Source: an uncultured Pirellulaceae bacterium
Lineage (GTDB): Bacteria > Planctomycetota > Planctomycetia > Pirellulales > Pirellulaceae
Direction of reading: 5' to 3'
Assembly (NCBI GenBank): GCA_905480235.1
Contig: CAJQPP010000047.1
Span: 19,808-83,807 of the forward strand
DNA: 64,000 bases
The notes under the pieces: generated by a model
What the model was told of the DNA's origin: nothing
The model's database searches: none
What the model saw: the letters and a program-made list of their open reading frames with translations, nothing else
Shown here: positions 32,871-41,399 of the stretch, piece after piece
Layout: every line of letters starts with the position of its first letter
Numbering within the stretch: the first letter of the stretch is position 1
Made by a program: the position numbers and the translations under genes

Positions 32871-35759
32871 CTAATGTGTCAGGAATTCGTCTAGGTTCAA
32901 AATCACGTTGGCTACGATGACCAGGGAAGCAAGGTGCGGGTGTTGTGACTCCGCATGTTGATTCGCGAATGCTCCCAACATGAGTCGTGCCTCTGCCGGG
33001 GTTTCTGTGTATTGCTCGAGCGATTTTTGATACAGATTCAACAGCGTGGGGATTTTGGCAGGCTCGGCCGCCCGGACTAACGCCATTTCCAAGCCTCGGC
33101 TAATCTGCAGTGCAGGCGTGTCCGCCTGGCTCATTTGAATTGCTAAAGCTTGAGCGGCCTCGACAAACGCTTCATCATTCAATGTCATAAATGATTGCAA
33201 CGGGGTATTCGTATTGATCCGTCGCATACTGCAGACATCGCGAGTCGAGGTATCGAATGTTTCGAACAGAGGATGCGGTTGGCTGCGTTTAAGGAACGTG
33301 TAAATCGAACGTCGATAACGATCCTCACCCGGACTCACGGTCCAGACATCGGCACCGGCGAAAGCATTGGTGACTTGTTTGATGGGGTTGGGGGGATAGA
33401 CGGGCGGTCCATACATTTTATCGCTCAACAATCCGGATACGGCCAGCGCTTGGTCTCGAATAGTCTCAGCGGGCAGGCGAAACCGCGGGCCTCGCGCCCA
33501 ATACGTATTGCTGGGATCAGCCTGCAATTTTTCAGCCGTTGTTTTACTGGCTTGTCGGTAGGTACGCGACATTACCATTTGTTTGAGGGAACGCTGAATG
33601 TCCCATGCATGAGACTGCAAATCGGTAGCCAGCCAATCCAGTAAATCGGGATGAGAGGGTGGCGAACCCTGCGTGCCGAAATCTTCTTCGGTGACTACCA
33701 AACCTTTGCCAAATAAACGTGACCACAATCGATTGACGGCGACGCGGGAAGTAAGCGGGTTGTCAGTCTGCAACAACCAACGGGCCAAGCCCAAGCGGTT
33801 GATGGGGTAATCCGGTGAGAATTCGTGAAAAGAGACAGGCACTTTCGCCGTCACGGGGTCGCCCAGATTTTGGAAATTACCGCGTTTCATCAAATGGGTT
33901 TGGCGACGTTTTTCCTCCGGCAGTTCGGCCAGGATGGGTACCTTTACCTCTGCATTACGTTGTTTCACTAACCGCTGGAGTTGTTGTTTTAGCGGTTCCA
34001 ATTGATCGCGTTGGAATTTTTCGACGGCTCCCGGCGTGGTCGTATAGGAAAACCGAATGCGTCCGCCATTGCTCCGCGGCCATTGACTGTTGAACACCAG
34101 TTGCACGGATATCTCGCGTTCCTTTTTGGGAACCAATGGGTCTTTGAATTCGACTATTGCCGTGCGACGTTTTCCGAAACCCTCGGTTGGGTGATGCACG
34201 GCCCAACCCAACGCTTCGTTCGCGTCGGCAATTTGCGATCGAATGAGGTGCACGGGTTCAAATCCCTTTTGCGAATAATCGGCCGCGGCTTTTGCCAGCG
34301 GTTGATTTTGACCCTCCGTCGATACGTTGACTTGCGTCAAGACCACTGCGCCGTCGGGACCGCGGCCGACACGTCCTGCGTGATAGGCATCTGGTAGTAA
34401 TTCAATTCGAATTGCCGTGATGGGCTTGTCGAGCTGCGGCGTGAATTTCAAATCCCATGTTTCGTTGTCGGGATTGAGGCCGCTGGCTTGGATTGATAAA
34501 TCTGATTGTGGTTCCAGCGTGGTGCCTTGCTGGCTGGCCCAGGCCACTGGATGCAAGGGTTGCCAGAGGTGCGGTTGCTCCCGCTGTTGTTTTCGTAACG
34601 CGGCAATCTTCTCATCCCACGCCTCTATCTTTGCGTTCAAGCCGATGGGTCTTAGCCCCAGCAGCGGGGTCTCGTTAGGGCGATCGGCATCGGCGGTTTG
34701 GTTAAAAAAGTCCAGGAATTGGTAATACTCGGTGTGGCTGATCGGATCGTATTTGTGTGAATGGCATTCGGCACAACGCATGGTCAGGCCCATCCATGTA
34801 TTGAACGTGGTGCTGATTCGATCTTTGACAGCGATCGTACGGAACTCTTCGTCGTTCGTTCCGCCCTCGTTATTGTTGAGGGTGTTGCGGTGAAATGCCG
34901 TTGCCAAGCGTTGTTCGGTACTAGGATCGGGGAGAAGATCACCAGCAATGATCTCGGTGGTGAATAGATCAAACGGTTTGTTTTCGTTAAGCGATTGAAT
35001 TAACCAGTCACGCCAAGGCCATATGGTACGGTTTTCGTCGCTGGCGTATCCGACCGTGTCAGCGTATCGTGCCAGATCCAACCACATGGATGCCCAATGT
35101 TCCCCGTAGGCAGGTGAACTCAACAGCTCATCCACGAGAGCTTCATAAGTCCTTTCGTTGGGCTGGGCAACAAAACGCTCAACCATTTCTCGACTGGGGG
35201 GAAGCCCGGTCAGATCTAAAGCCAGACGCCGAATCAACCGAGCTGGATCGGCAGCTTCATTGGGCTGCCATCCGCGGCTTTGTAATTCCCGATAAATGAA
35301 GGCATCGATAGGTTGTTTCGCCCAAGGCTGGTTTGGCAGCGAGGGAATGGCTGGTTGCATGGGCGTCTTGAAAGCCCAGTGTTTTTGAAACGCAGCGCCT
35401 TCGCTGATCCATTGCCTTAACGAATCAATTTCCTGCTTCGTTAACCGCGCCCCGTGGTCTTCTGGAGGCATCGGGTCGTCATCAGACATGATTCGCAGCA
35501 TCAATTCACTGGCTTGCGGATCGCCGGGAACGACGGCAGCGTAATCCCCCAGATCAGCGGTGGCACCGGCGAAAGTATCCAGCCGTAAATCGGCTTCCCG
35601 ACTTGCCTCATCAGGCCCGTGGCACGAGCTGCAATGACGGGACAGGATCGGGCGTATTTGACGGTTGAAATCGATTTGCCCGCAGATGATTCCAGGACTG
35701 GCCCAAATCATCAGCCAGCCAATCAACGGAACTGTAAATTTATTTACGCGCATGCTCAT
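32871..35759 (-). CDS. Exported cytochrome-DUF1549-DUF1553 protein
   Basis: A 962-residue protein of the standard planctomycete architecture: signal peptide, a cytochrome-like domain with CSSCH (C43, C46, H47), DUF1549 from about 150 (QPIDAFIYRELQSRGWQPN ... DLTGLPPSREMV) with a second motif RCAECHSHKYDPI, an internal beta domain of about 250 residues, and DUF1553 (NPLTSRVAVNRLWSRLFGKGLV) to the end with MLNDEAFVEAAQ-like MTLNDEAFVEAAQAL and an NVILNLDEFLTH terminus. The initiator could be M1 or M3. It is the first gene of the pair with DUF1501. Function unknown. Confidence 0.92.
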   Translation of the reverse strand: MSMRVNKFTVPLIGWLMIWASPGIICGQIDFNRQIRPILSRHCSSCHGPDEASREADLRLDTFAGATADLGDYAAVVPGDPQASELMLRIMSDDDPMPPEDHGARLTKQEIDSLRQWISEGAAFQKHWAFKTPMQPAIPSLPNQPWAKQPIDAFIYRELQSRGWQPNEAADPARLIRRLALDLTGLPPSREMVERFVAQPNERTYEALVDELLSSPAYGEHWASMWLDLARYADTVGYASDENRTIWPWRDWLIQSLNENKPFDLFTTEIIAGDLLPDPSTEQRLATAFHRNTLNNNEGGTNDEEFRTIAVKDRISTTFNTWMGLTMRCAECHSHKYDPISHTEYYQFLDFFNQTADADRPNETPLLGLRPIGLNAKIEAWDEKIAALRKQQREQPHLWQPLHPVAWASQQGTTLEPQSDLSIQASGLNPDNETWDLKFTPQLDKPITAIRIELLPDAYHAGRVGRGPDGAVVLTQVNVSTEGQNQPLAKAAADYSQKGFEPVHLIRSQIADANEALGWAVHHPTEGFGKRRTAIVEFKDPLVPKKEREISVQLVFNSQWPRSNGGRIRFSYTTTPGAVEKFQRDQLEPLKQQLQRLVKQRNAEVKVPILAELPEEKRRQTHLMKRGNFQNLGDPVTAKVPVSFHEFSPDYPINRLGLARWLLQTDNPLTSRVAVNRLWSRLFGKGLVVTEEDFGTQGSPPSHPDLLDWLATDLQSHAWDIQRSLKQMVMSRTYRQASKTTAEKLQADPSNTYWARGPRFRLPAETIRDQALAVSGLLSDKMYGPPVYPPNPIKQVTNAFAGADVWTVSPGEDRYRRSIYTFLKRSQPHPLFETFDTSTRDVCSMRRINTNTPLQSFMTLNDEAFVEAAQALAIQMSQADTPALQISRGLEMALVRAAEPAKIPTLLNLYQKSLEQYTETPAEARLMLGAFANQHAESQHPHLASLVIVANVILNLDEFLTH

Positions 35760-35899
35760 AATTTCATTATCGCAGGAAAATCAAGCGATGGAATGCCGAG
35801 CGGTCTGAAAATCAACTTTCCGAGCGAACGCTATAAATCGTTCAAGGCGTGTAAAAACAGGGGCGCGTTTTGCGTCGCTCTAGTATCGAGAGCCGTCAT

Positions 35900-36292
35900 T
35901 TAGGTGGCAGAGGAGCGGTGAAAATGGACATGCCGCCATTCCCCGTCCTGTTTTTCCCAGACCCGCGTCTCCTCCCAATGGCCGGTGCTGGGGGTGCCAT
36001 CGGTTCCCATCCGTTGTTGCAAACGGACGTAACTGATGATCGCGACATCTTTCCCCGGAAATCTGACGTGCGGTGCAGCGATCGTGGTATTCACGGCCAT
36101 GCGGTGAGATAGGTTGTCAAAATAGAATTGGTGAAATTCCATGCCGTGCACCAGTTGGCCGCGTGCTTCGGGTTCGAAACAGCTGAGCGAAGGATCACAC
36201 ATCTTTTTATACGCATCCCAGTCACCGGCAGCGATGCTTTCCAGCAAACTCTGGGTGCGTGCCACGATTTCCGCTGCTTGTTGATCACTCAT
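35900..36292 (-). CDS. CaMKII association-domain-like protein (NTF2/SnoaL fold)
   Basis: A 130-residue protein that is very similar along its whole length to the C-terminal hub domain of eukaryotic Ca2+/calmodulin-dependent kinase II. The shared run of motifs includes GDWDAYKKMCDPSLSCFEPEA, VHGMEFHQFYFDNL, APHVRFPGKDVAIISYVR and EETRVWEKQDGEWRHVHFHRS. There is no kinase domain. The gene overlaps folA by eight bases and is third in thyA-folA order, so all three should be translated together. Bacterial stand-alone homologues are known but their role is unclear. The fold suggests oligomer formation or a small-molecule pocket. Confidence 0.85.
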   Translation of the reverse strand: MSDQQAAEIVARTQSLLESIAAGDWDAYKKMCDPSLSCFEPEARGQLVHGMEFHQFYFDNLSHRMAVNTTIAAPHVRFPGKDVAIISYVRLQQRMGTDGTPSTGHWEETRVWEKQDGEWRHVHFHRSSAT

Positions 36293-36785
36293 TGCGCTCG
36301 GTCTTCCGTACGTAGTTTTCGAATGTAAAAGGATATTGGTTTTTTTCGTCGGAGTCGTGAGCCGTTGATTCGACCAACTTCCATTGCTCCCAATCTATTT
36401 TTGGAAAATGCGTATCGCCTGGAAGCTCGACGTGAATCCGGGTCGCATAAATTCGATCCGCCAAAGGCAAAGCGTGTTGATAAACTTGGCCGCCTCCCAC
36501 CACGAAGATCTCTTCGTCAGCAGAGGCAAGTTCCAAAGCTTGTTCCAGGTCTGAGGCCAGCAATGCACCCGGCACTTCGTATTGGCCGTTTCGTGTCAAG
36601 ATAATCGTTGTTCGACCTGGTAAAAGTCGTCCGATTGATTCATAGGTATTGCGACCCATGATCATCGGGTGACCCATGGTCAGACGTTTGAATCGTTTCA
36701 GGTCTGCAGATAATCTCCAGGGCATATCTCCCTCGAAACCGATGACACTATTCTCGCTAAATGCCACAATGAGAGAGATTGTCAT
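36285..36785 (-). CDS. folA: Dihydrofolate reductase
   Basis: A 166-residue type I dihydrofolate reductase. The substrate site is [16 protein letters not shown] with W23 and catalytic acid D28, followed by [26 protein letters not shown] for NADPH binding and the C-terminal [26 protein letters not shown]. It regenerates tetrahydrofolate from the dihydrofolate made by ThyA, the product of the upstream gene, which it overlaps by four bases (ATGA). The downstream CaMKII-domain gene overlaps by eight bases. Confidence 0.95.
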   Translation of the reverse strand: MTISLIVAFSENSVIGFEGDMPWRLSADLKRFKRLTMGHPMIMGRNTYESIGRLLPGRTTIILTRNGQYEVPGALLASDLEQALELASADEEIFVVGGGQVYQHALPLADRIYATRIHVELPGDTHFPKIDWEQWKLVESTAHDSDEKNQYPFTFENYVRKTERNE

Positions 36786-37576
36786 ACGGCGACCGGAGCC
36801 TTGATATGCGGGTGCGGATCGTAGCCCACGACTTCAAAATCTGCGAATTGGAAGTCAAAAATCGAAGTCACCTCGGGATTGATTTTCAAGCTGGGAAGCG
36901 AACGGGGTTCACGTGCCAACTGTTGGCGAGCTTGGTCAATATGATTGGAATACAAATGGGCATCGCCCAGCGTGTGTACAAAATCACCGGGCTGCAGTTG
37001 GGTGACTTGAGCCACCATCATGGTTAGCAGAGCGTACGAAGCGATATTGAAAGGGACGCCCAAAAAGACATCTGCGCTGCGCTGATACAGTTGGCAGGAT
37101 AAGCGGTCGTTCGCCACATAAAACTGAAAAAGTGTATGACAGGGAGGCAGTTTCATGTGCGGGATTTCGGGCACGTTCCATGCGCTCACCAGCAATCTTC
37201 TGGAATCGGGAGTGTGCTTGATCATCTCAATGAGGTTGGAGATTTGATCGATGGTTTCCCCATCCGCACCCCGCCAAGATCTCCATTGGCTGCCATAAAC
37301 GGGGCCCAGGTTTCCGTTTTCGTCGGCCCACTCATCCCAAATGGAGACACCATGCTCTTTTAAGTAAGCGATATTAGTGTCGCCGGTGAGAAACCAGAGT
37401 AATTCGTGAATAATGGAGCGGAGGTGCAGCTTTTTTGTCGTGACTAAAGGGAATCCAGCGGATAAGTCGAATCGCATCTGGTGGCCAAAAATACTGAACG
37501 TACCGGTACCGGTACGGTCCGATTTTTCGGTCCCGTGATCAAGAATGTGCTGCAAGAGGTCGTGGTACTGTCGCAT
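36782..37576 (-). CDS. thyA: Thymidylate synthase
   Basis: A 264-residue ThyA, exactly the length of the E. coli enzyme, with nucleophile C146 at the same number ([12 protein letters not shown]). Other signatures are [19 protein letters not shown] (phosphate-binding Arg), [43 protein letters not shown] and [11 protein letters not shown]. It converts dUMP to dTMP with methylene-tetrahydrofolate. First gene of the thyA-folA-CaMKII-domain operon. Confidence 0.96.
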   Translation of the reverse strand: MRQYHDLLQHILDHGTEKSDRTGTGTFSIFGHQMRFDLSAGFPLVTTKKLHLRSIIHELLWFLTGDTNIAYLKEHGVSIWDEWADENGNLGPVYGSQWRSWRGADGETIDQISNLIEMIKHTPDSRRLLVSAWNVPEIPHMKLPPCHTLFQFYVANDRLSCQLYQRSADVFLGVPFNIASYALLTMMVAQVTQLQPGDFVHTLGDAHLYSNHIDQARQQLAREPRSLPSLKINPEVTSIFDFQFADFEVVGYDPHPHIKAPVAV

Positions 37577-37926
37577 ACTCGGTTTTTATCGGCTTTTCCG
37601 TTTTGCCACAAGCATGGTGGGAATCTCGGAAACCGCGCTGCCATGACGAGAAAAGCCTGCTTTCCCAATGATTTTGGCTTACCAGGGGGTGACATGAGCT
37701 TTCATCAGGAAATTTTCAACAGCGGACAAAACTGTTTCTTCTGTTGCCGCTAGTACCTGCACCAGTTGAACAACCCGAGCGTATGCAAAACCACTCACCG
37801 GAAACCGACGTGATGTCCGAAATTCTCCATAGCTGAGAACGGACTTTTCTATTTTAGGCGGCTGTGACGCAAGGATCGCGTCAGGATAACAAGCAAGTTT
37901 TCTTTCGCCACAAAGCAGGGTAGCTC
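37577..37926. other. Divergent intergenic stretch upstream of thyA
   Basis: These 350 bases between thyA (minus) and the GT-A-like gene (plus) contain no convincing gene. A short inverted repeat TGACGC / GCGTCA (37865-37883) lies 43 bases before the plus-strand start. Promoters for the thyA operon and the plus-strand gene are expected here. Confidence 0.4.
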
Positions 37927-38817
37927 ATGTCTTCATTGTCTGTCGTTGTGCCACGAGTTGGCACGGATGATCTTTTCGAACACACATTGGCCTCAATTCT
38001 TCGCTATCGCATGCCCCACCATCAGGTGATCGTCGTGCAAAGTGATTTACAGACCGATACTTACGGTCTCGAAGAAGAGGTGGAATTTGTAGAAGTAGCG
38101 GGTAAGCCAAATCTGGCTCGCTACTTTAATGCCATGTTGAATGTCGTCACGGGTGATGCAATCAACGTAATCCGGCCCGGTGTTGAGGTAACCCATCAGT
38201 GGTTTGCCCAAGGCGTTCGCTATTTACAGAGTGAATCGATCGGCAGCGTAGCCTGCTCATTGGTGGCCGCGAATTATCGCGACGAAATCATTTCTTGTGG
38301 CCTGCTCACAGGTCGTTCCATGTTGCCTCGCCACGCCACCCAATCCCGTCAGCGGCCATTGGGGCCAAGCAGCTGGGCAGGTCTTTATCGACGCAGTGTG
38401 CTGGAGGCGATTGGTCCCTTTGATGATTCCATCAGTGACGAGCTATTTGCGCTCGATTTGGGTCTCAGTATTCAAGGTTTGGGAGCCGATTGCGGTGTTA
38501 TCACTGACCGAGTGTTAACTTTGGCTCGCCCCGAACTGTTGGATCTCGCAGCACGCTCGCGAACCGGGCGAGACGCGCAAAGAATGACACAACGTCATCT
38601 GTCATCCGAAAATCAACGCATTGGCGGCCTGGTAGCCTTGGGCAGTGATTGCCTGACCAATCTTTGGAGGCCGAGTCGCTGGCAACAACTCGCGGGCCGA
38701 TTGGCTGCCCGGAATAAACAAGCCGCAGACCGTGCGTTTAGCCGTCGCTTGGCGATTACCAAGCACGAGCTGTCAGCCGTCTCGCCGATGGAAAAACGCG
38801 GTCGTCGAGCCGCTTAA
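37927..38817 (+). CDS. Glycosyltransferase family 2-like protein (GT-A fold)
   Basis: A 296-residue cytoplasmic protein that begins like GT-A glycosyltransferases (SLSVVVPRVGTDDLFEHTLASIL, HHQVIVVQS) and has the later GLYRRSVLEAIGPFDDSISDELFALDLGLSIQGLG segment found in family 2 enzymes. The usual metal-binding DxD is not apparent: the expected position reads NVIRPGVEV. The C-terminal 90 residues are basic, rich in Arg and Gln. It may be an inactive or unusual glycosyltransferase. It stands upstream of a radical SAM gene on the same strand, 247 bases apart. Confidence 0.65.
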   Translation: MSSLSVVVPRVGTDDLFEHTLASILRYRMPHHQVIVVQSDLQTDTYGLEEEVEFVEVAGKPNLARYFNAMLNVVTGDAINVIRPGVEVTHQWFAQGVRYLQSESIGSVACSLVAANYRDEIISCGLLTGRSMLPRHATQSRQRPLGPSSWAGLYRRSVLEAIGPFDDSISDELFALDLGLSIQGLGADCGVITDRVLTLARPELLDLAARSRTGRDAQRMTQRHLSSENQRIGGLVALGSDCLTNLWRPSRWQQLAGRLAARNKQAADRAFSRRLAITKHELSAVSPMEKRGRRAA

Positions 38818-39008
38818 AAGGGCTCTCGATGAAAACGAAACCATGCGTACAGCCTCGCCAGGTCTGCGGACCTCGCGGGGCTTCTTGGTTTCGTTTGGGA
38901 AGCGGTTTGCCAGCTGCGAGCCCCTTTCCGGCGAGAATTTCGCGAAAACCGTTCAATCGCAGCCGGTTTCTGTGACAAGAAGAATCATCCGCCGGTTACC
39001 AACGGCTG

Positions 39009-39017
39009 TGGTATAAT
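39009..39017 (+). promoter_or_regulatory. Candidate extended -10 promoter of the radical SAM gene
   Basis: TGGTATAAT is a perfect extended -10 element (TGnTATAAT) about 48 bases upstream of the radical SAM start. No clear -35 hexamer is at the usual distance. A GGAG ribosome site follows at 39051-39054. Confidence 0.55.
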
Positions 39018-39064
39018 CTCGCCACTTACCAAACCCGCATCCCTCTTCTCGGAGTGATTTCCTC

Positions 39065-40357
39065 GTGTACTTTCGAATGGCCAAGCGAATGATGCTTGAA
39101 ACAGACAAGCGTCTGTTGTGGAAGCTGTTTTGGAATATGGGCGTAAAAGGCCTGCGTAGCGTCCAATTGCACAAACGTCGATTGAAACGTGGCGAGTTTT
39201 TTCCTCCGTATCTTTACATTTCGATTATCAACAGCTGCAACCTACGTTGCCAAGGTTGTTGGGTCGACGTGGCCCACAAACAAAATCGCATCGAGGTCGA
39301 CGCGCTCAACCGCATGATCGACGAAGCCAAAGAGGTCGGTAACTCCTTTTTTGGTCTGTTGGGCGGAGAACCCCTCATGCACAAGGGGCTATTCGACGTC
39401 TTGGAAGCTCATCCGGACGCCTATTTTCAAGTTTTTACCAACGGGCATTTCATTACCGATGAGGTGGCTAAGCGATTTCGTAAATTAGGGAACGTAACAC
39501 CCCTTATCAGTGTCGAAGGGTCGGAGGTCGTCAGCGATCAGCGGCGTGGAAAAGCAGGCGTCCTGAATGCCACTATGGAGGGTCTGCAAAATTGTTTGAA
39601 TAACAAGGTGATGACCGGCGTGTGCACGAGTCTGTGCCAAACGAACTACGAAGATTTACTGACCGAAGCCTGGGTTGATCGATTGATTGACATGGGTGTT
39701 ATGTATACCTGGTATCACATTTATCGACCGGTTGGCCCCGAGCCCTGTCCCGATCTGGCGCTGACCCCCGAACAACAACGTAAGGCTCGCCAATTCGTCG
39801 TTGATATGCGTTGCAAGAAACCGATCATTGTGATCGACGCCTATTACGATGCCGACGGGAATGCTCTGTGCCCCGCGGCAACGGGTTTTACCCATCACAT
39901 TAATCCTTGGGGCGATATCGAGCCGTGTCCCATTATCCAATTTGCGACCGATTCGATTCATGATGAAAAGCCGCTGGCCGAAACCTTCAACAATTCGGAG
40001 TTCCTCACCGATTTTCGCGCGGTGGCTGCGTCGGCAACGCGTGGCTGTATCGCTTTGGAAAGACCTGATCTGATTCAAAAACTGGTCCAAGCTCATGACG
40101 CCAAAGACTCAACGGCGCGGCACTCGGCGATTTCGGAACTACAAGCGGCCGGTCATCATCCCTCGCAGTATTCACCAGACTTGGAGCCGGTTCCCGAGCG
40201 TAGTTGGGCGTATCGGATTGCCAAAAAAATTGCATTCCACGATTATGGCGTGTATGAAACGCATTTCGATCCCTCCAGTTGGCAAGACCCGAGGCTGTCG
40301 TCAGACGCTCCCAAACCCGAACCGGAAGAGCCTAATCTCTATCAAATAGGCCATTAG
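39065..40357 (+). CDS. Radical SAM protein with C-terminal extra-cysteine region
   Basis: A 430-residue radical SAM enzyme. The 4Fe-4S/SAM motif is C58-x3-C62-x2-C65 (SCNLRCQGCW), followed by the glycine-rich FFGLLGGEPLMH. Further Cys residues in the C-terminal half (NALCPAATG, IEPCPIIQFA, RGCIALERP) resemble an auxiliary-cluster domain of the SPASM kind, but I cannot align them fully. A GTG start at 39065 is chosen because GGAG is ten bases upstream; the ATG at 39077 is an alternative. The substrate is unknown: no precursor peptide or obvious partner is next to it. Confidence 0.82.
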   Translation: MYFRMAKRMMLETDKRLLWKLFWNMGVKGLRSVQLHKRRLKRGEFFPPYLYISIINSCNLRCQGCWVDVAHKQNRIEVDALNRMIDEAKEVGNSFFGLLGGEPLMHKGLFDVLEAHPDAYFQVFTNGHFITDEVAKRFRKLGNVTPLISVEGSEVVSDQRRGKAGVLNATMEGLQNCLNNKVMTGVCTSLCQTNYEDLLTEAWVDRLIDMGVMYTWYHIYRPVGPEPCPDLALTPEQQRKARQFVVDMRCKKPIIVIDAYYDADGNALCPAATGFTHHINPWGDIEPCPIIQFATDSIHDEKPLAETFNNSEFLTDFRAVAASATRGCIALERPDLIQKLVQAHDAKDSTARHSAISELQAAGHHPSQYSPDLEPVPERSWAYRIAKKIAFHDYGVYETHFDPSSWQDPRLSSDAPKPEPEEPNLYQIGH

Positions 40358-40469
40358 TTACTCGCAGAGATCATATCGGAAGTCTCGCTCGGGTTAGTTT
40401 ATTGATGTTTATTTTATGCCGCCTCTGGTTTACCGTAGAAGCGTCATTTCATGATTAACAAGGCAAGAC

Positions 40470-41381
40470 ATGCGATCAATTCCGAACCTTAGGACATCTT
40501 TGTGCCTGGCCGTATGCTTCGTCACCATGCTCGCAGGAACTGCTGGCAACGCATGGGGACAGCCGGCGACGCTACTAAAAAGTAAAGAGCAACGTGTCAT
40601 GACGGGGGTCCGTTTTGACGGCAATACTTCTACGGTCAGCATGGTCATTAAGGGAGGACCTGCTGCCAAAGCGGGCATCAAGATCGGCGATGAGATTCTT
40701 TCGGTGGATGAGAAATATATTATCCAACCTGTCGACATGTTGGACGCCTTTGCAAATAAACTTCCCGGTGAAGTCGTCAAGCTAGAGGTCAGACGCAAAA
40801 ACCAATACATTTTCTTCGATCTCAGGCTGGTTGAAGTGCGCAAGGGAAATGTCGAAATCAATGATGATGGCACTGTAAAAGATCTCGACGAACCAGGCCT
40901 GATGGATGAGCCAGCGCCAGAATTAGCGGTCAACGAATGGAGTGGTATTCCCAAGGGCCTGTCAGCCCGCTTGGAATCCAATCGCGGCAAAGTCATTTGT
41001 TTGTTGTTATTTCAGGCCGATTGCGAATGGACACGGGAGGTTGGTCTACCTGAATTAAAAGCGATTCAGGAGGCCTTTGCAGACGACCCGGAAGTTCTTC
41101 TTATGGCCATTCACACGCCTTTCCGCAACTTCGATAAGAACACCTACAGCAATGCCCGTCAATTAGTTGAAGAAATTGATGTGGATGTGCCTGTCGGACA
41201 TGATGGTAGTGCGAACAAGCGTTCGGTGACGTACGACGCCTATCGTGCGTATGGCACTCCGTGGTTCGTCGTGGTGGACAAACAAGGCATGGTTCGTTTC
41301 AACGACGTCAGTCTACCCTTAGAAGATGCAACCAAGCTTTTTAGAAAGCTTAAGCGTCAAAAAGAAAGCGACGGAAACTAA
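40470..41381 (+). CDS. Exported PDZ-thioredoxin-fold protein
   Basis: A 303-residue protein: signal peptide (1-30, LAGTAGNAWGQ), PDZ domain about 40-125 (MTGVRFDGNTSTVSMVIKGG, AAKAGIKIGDEILSVDEKYI), then a thioredoxin-like domain from about 160 (KVICLLLFQADCEWTREVG ... AYGTPWFVVVDKQGMVRF). Only one cysteine, C185, is left at the redox site where TlpA-type proteins have CxxC, so dithiol exchange is unlikely; the cis-Pro loop (GTPWFV) is kept. This may be a peroxiredoxin-like or non-redox binding module in the periplasm. It is convergent with the 4Fe-4S gene, with only 18 bases between. Confidence 0.75.
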   Translation: MRSIPNLRTSLCLAVCFVTMLAGTAGNAWGQPATLLKSKEQRVMTGVRFDGNTSTVSMVIKGGPAAKAGIKIGDEILSVDEKYIIQPVDMLDAFANKLPGEVVKLEVRRKNQYIFFDLRLVEVRKGNVEINDDGTVKDLDEPGLMDEPAPELAVNEWSGIPKGLSARLESNRGKVICLLLFQADCEWTREVGLPELKAIQEAFADDPEVLLMAIHTPFRNFDKNTYSNARQLVEEIDVDVPVGHDGSANKRSVTYDAYRAYGTPWFVVVDKQGMVRFNDVSLPLEDATKLFRKLKRQKESDGN

Positions 41382-41399
41382 ACCAGTATCTCGCGGGGT

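Noticed and set aside
34254..34266. GGGTTCAAATCCC, resembling a tRNA T-arm and loop
   Set aside because: It lies inside the DUF1549/DUF1553 coding sequence (EPVHLIRS region), and no acceptor stem, D-arm or anticodon arm can be built at the right distances.
37958..37974. TGGCACG followed by TCTTTT, similar to a sigma-54 promoter
   Set aside because: It is inside a coding sequence (VGTDDLF) and the -12 element does not match TTGC.
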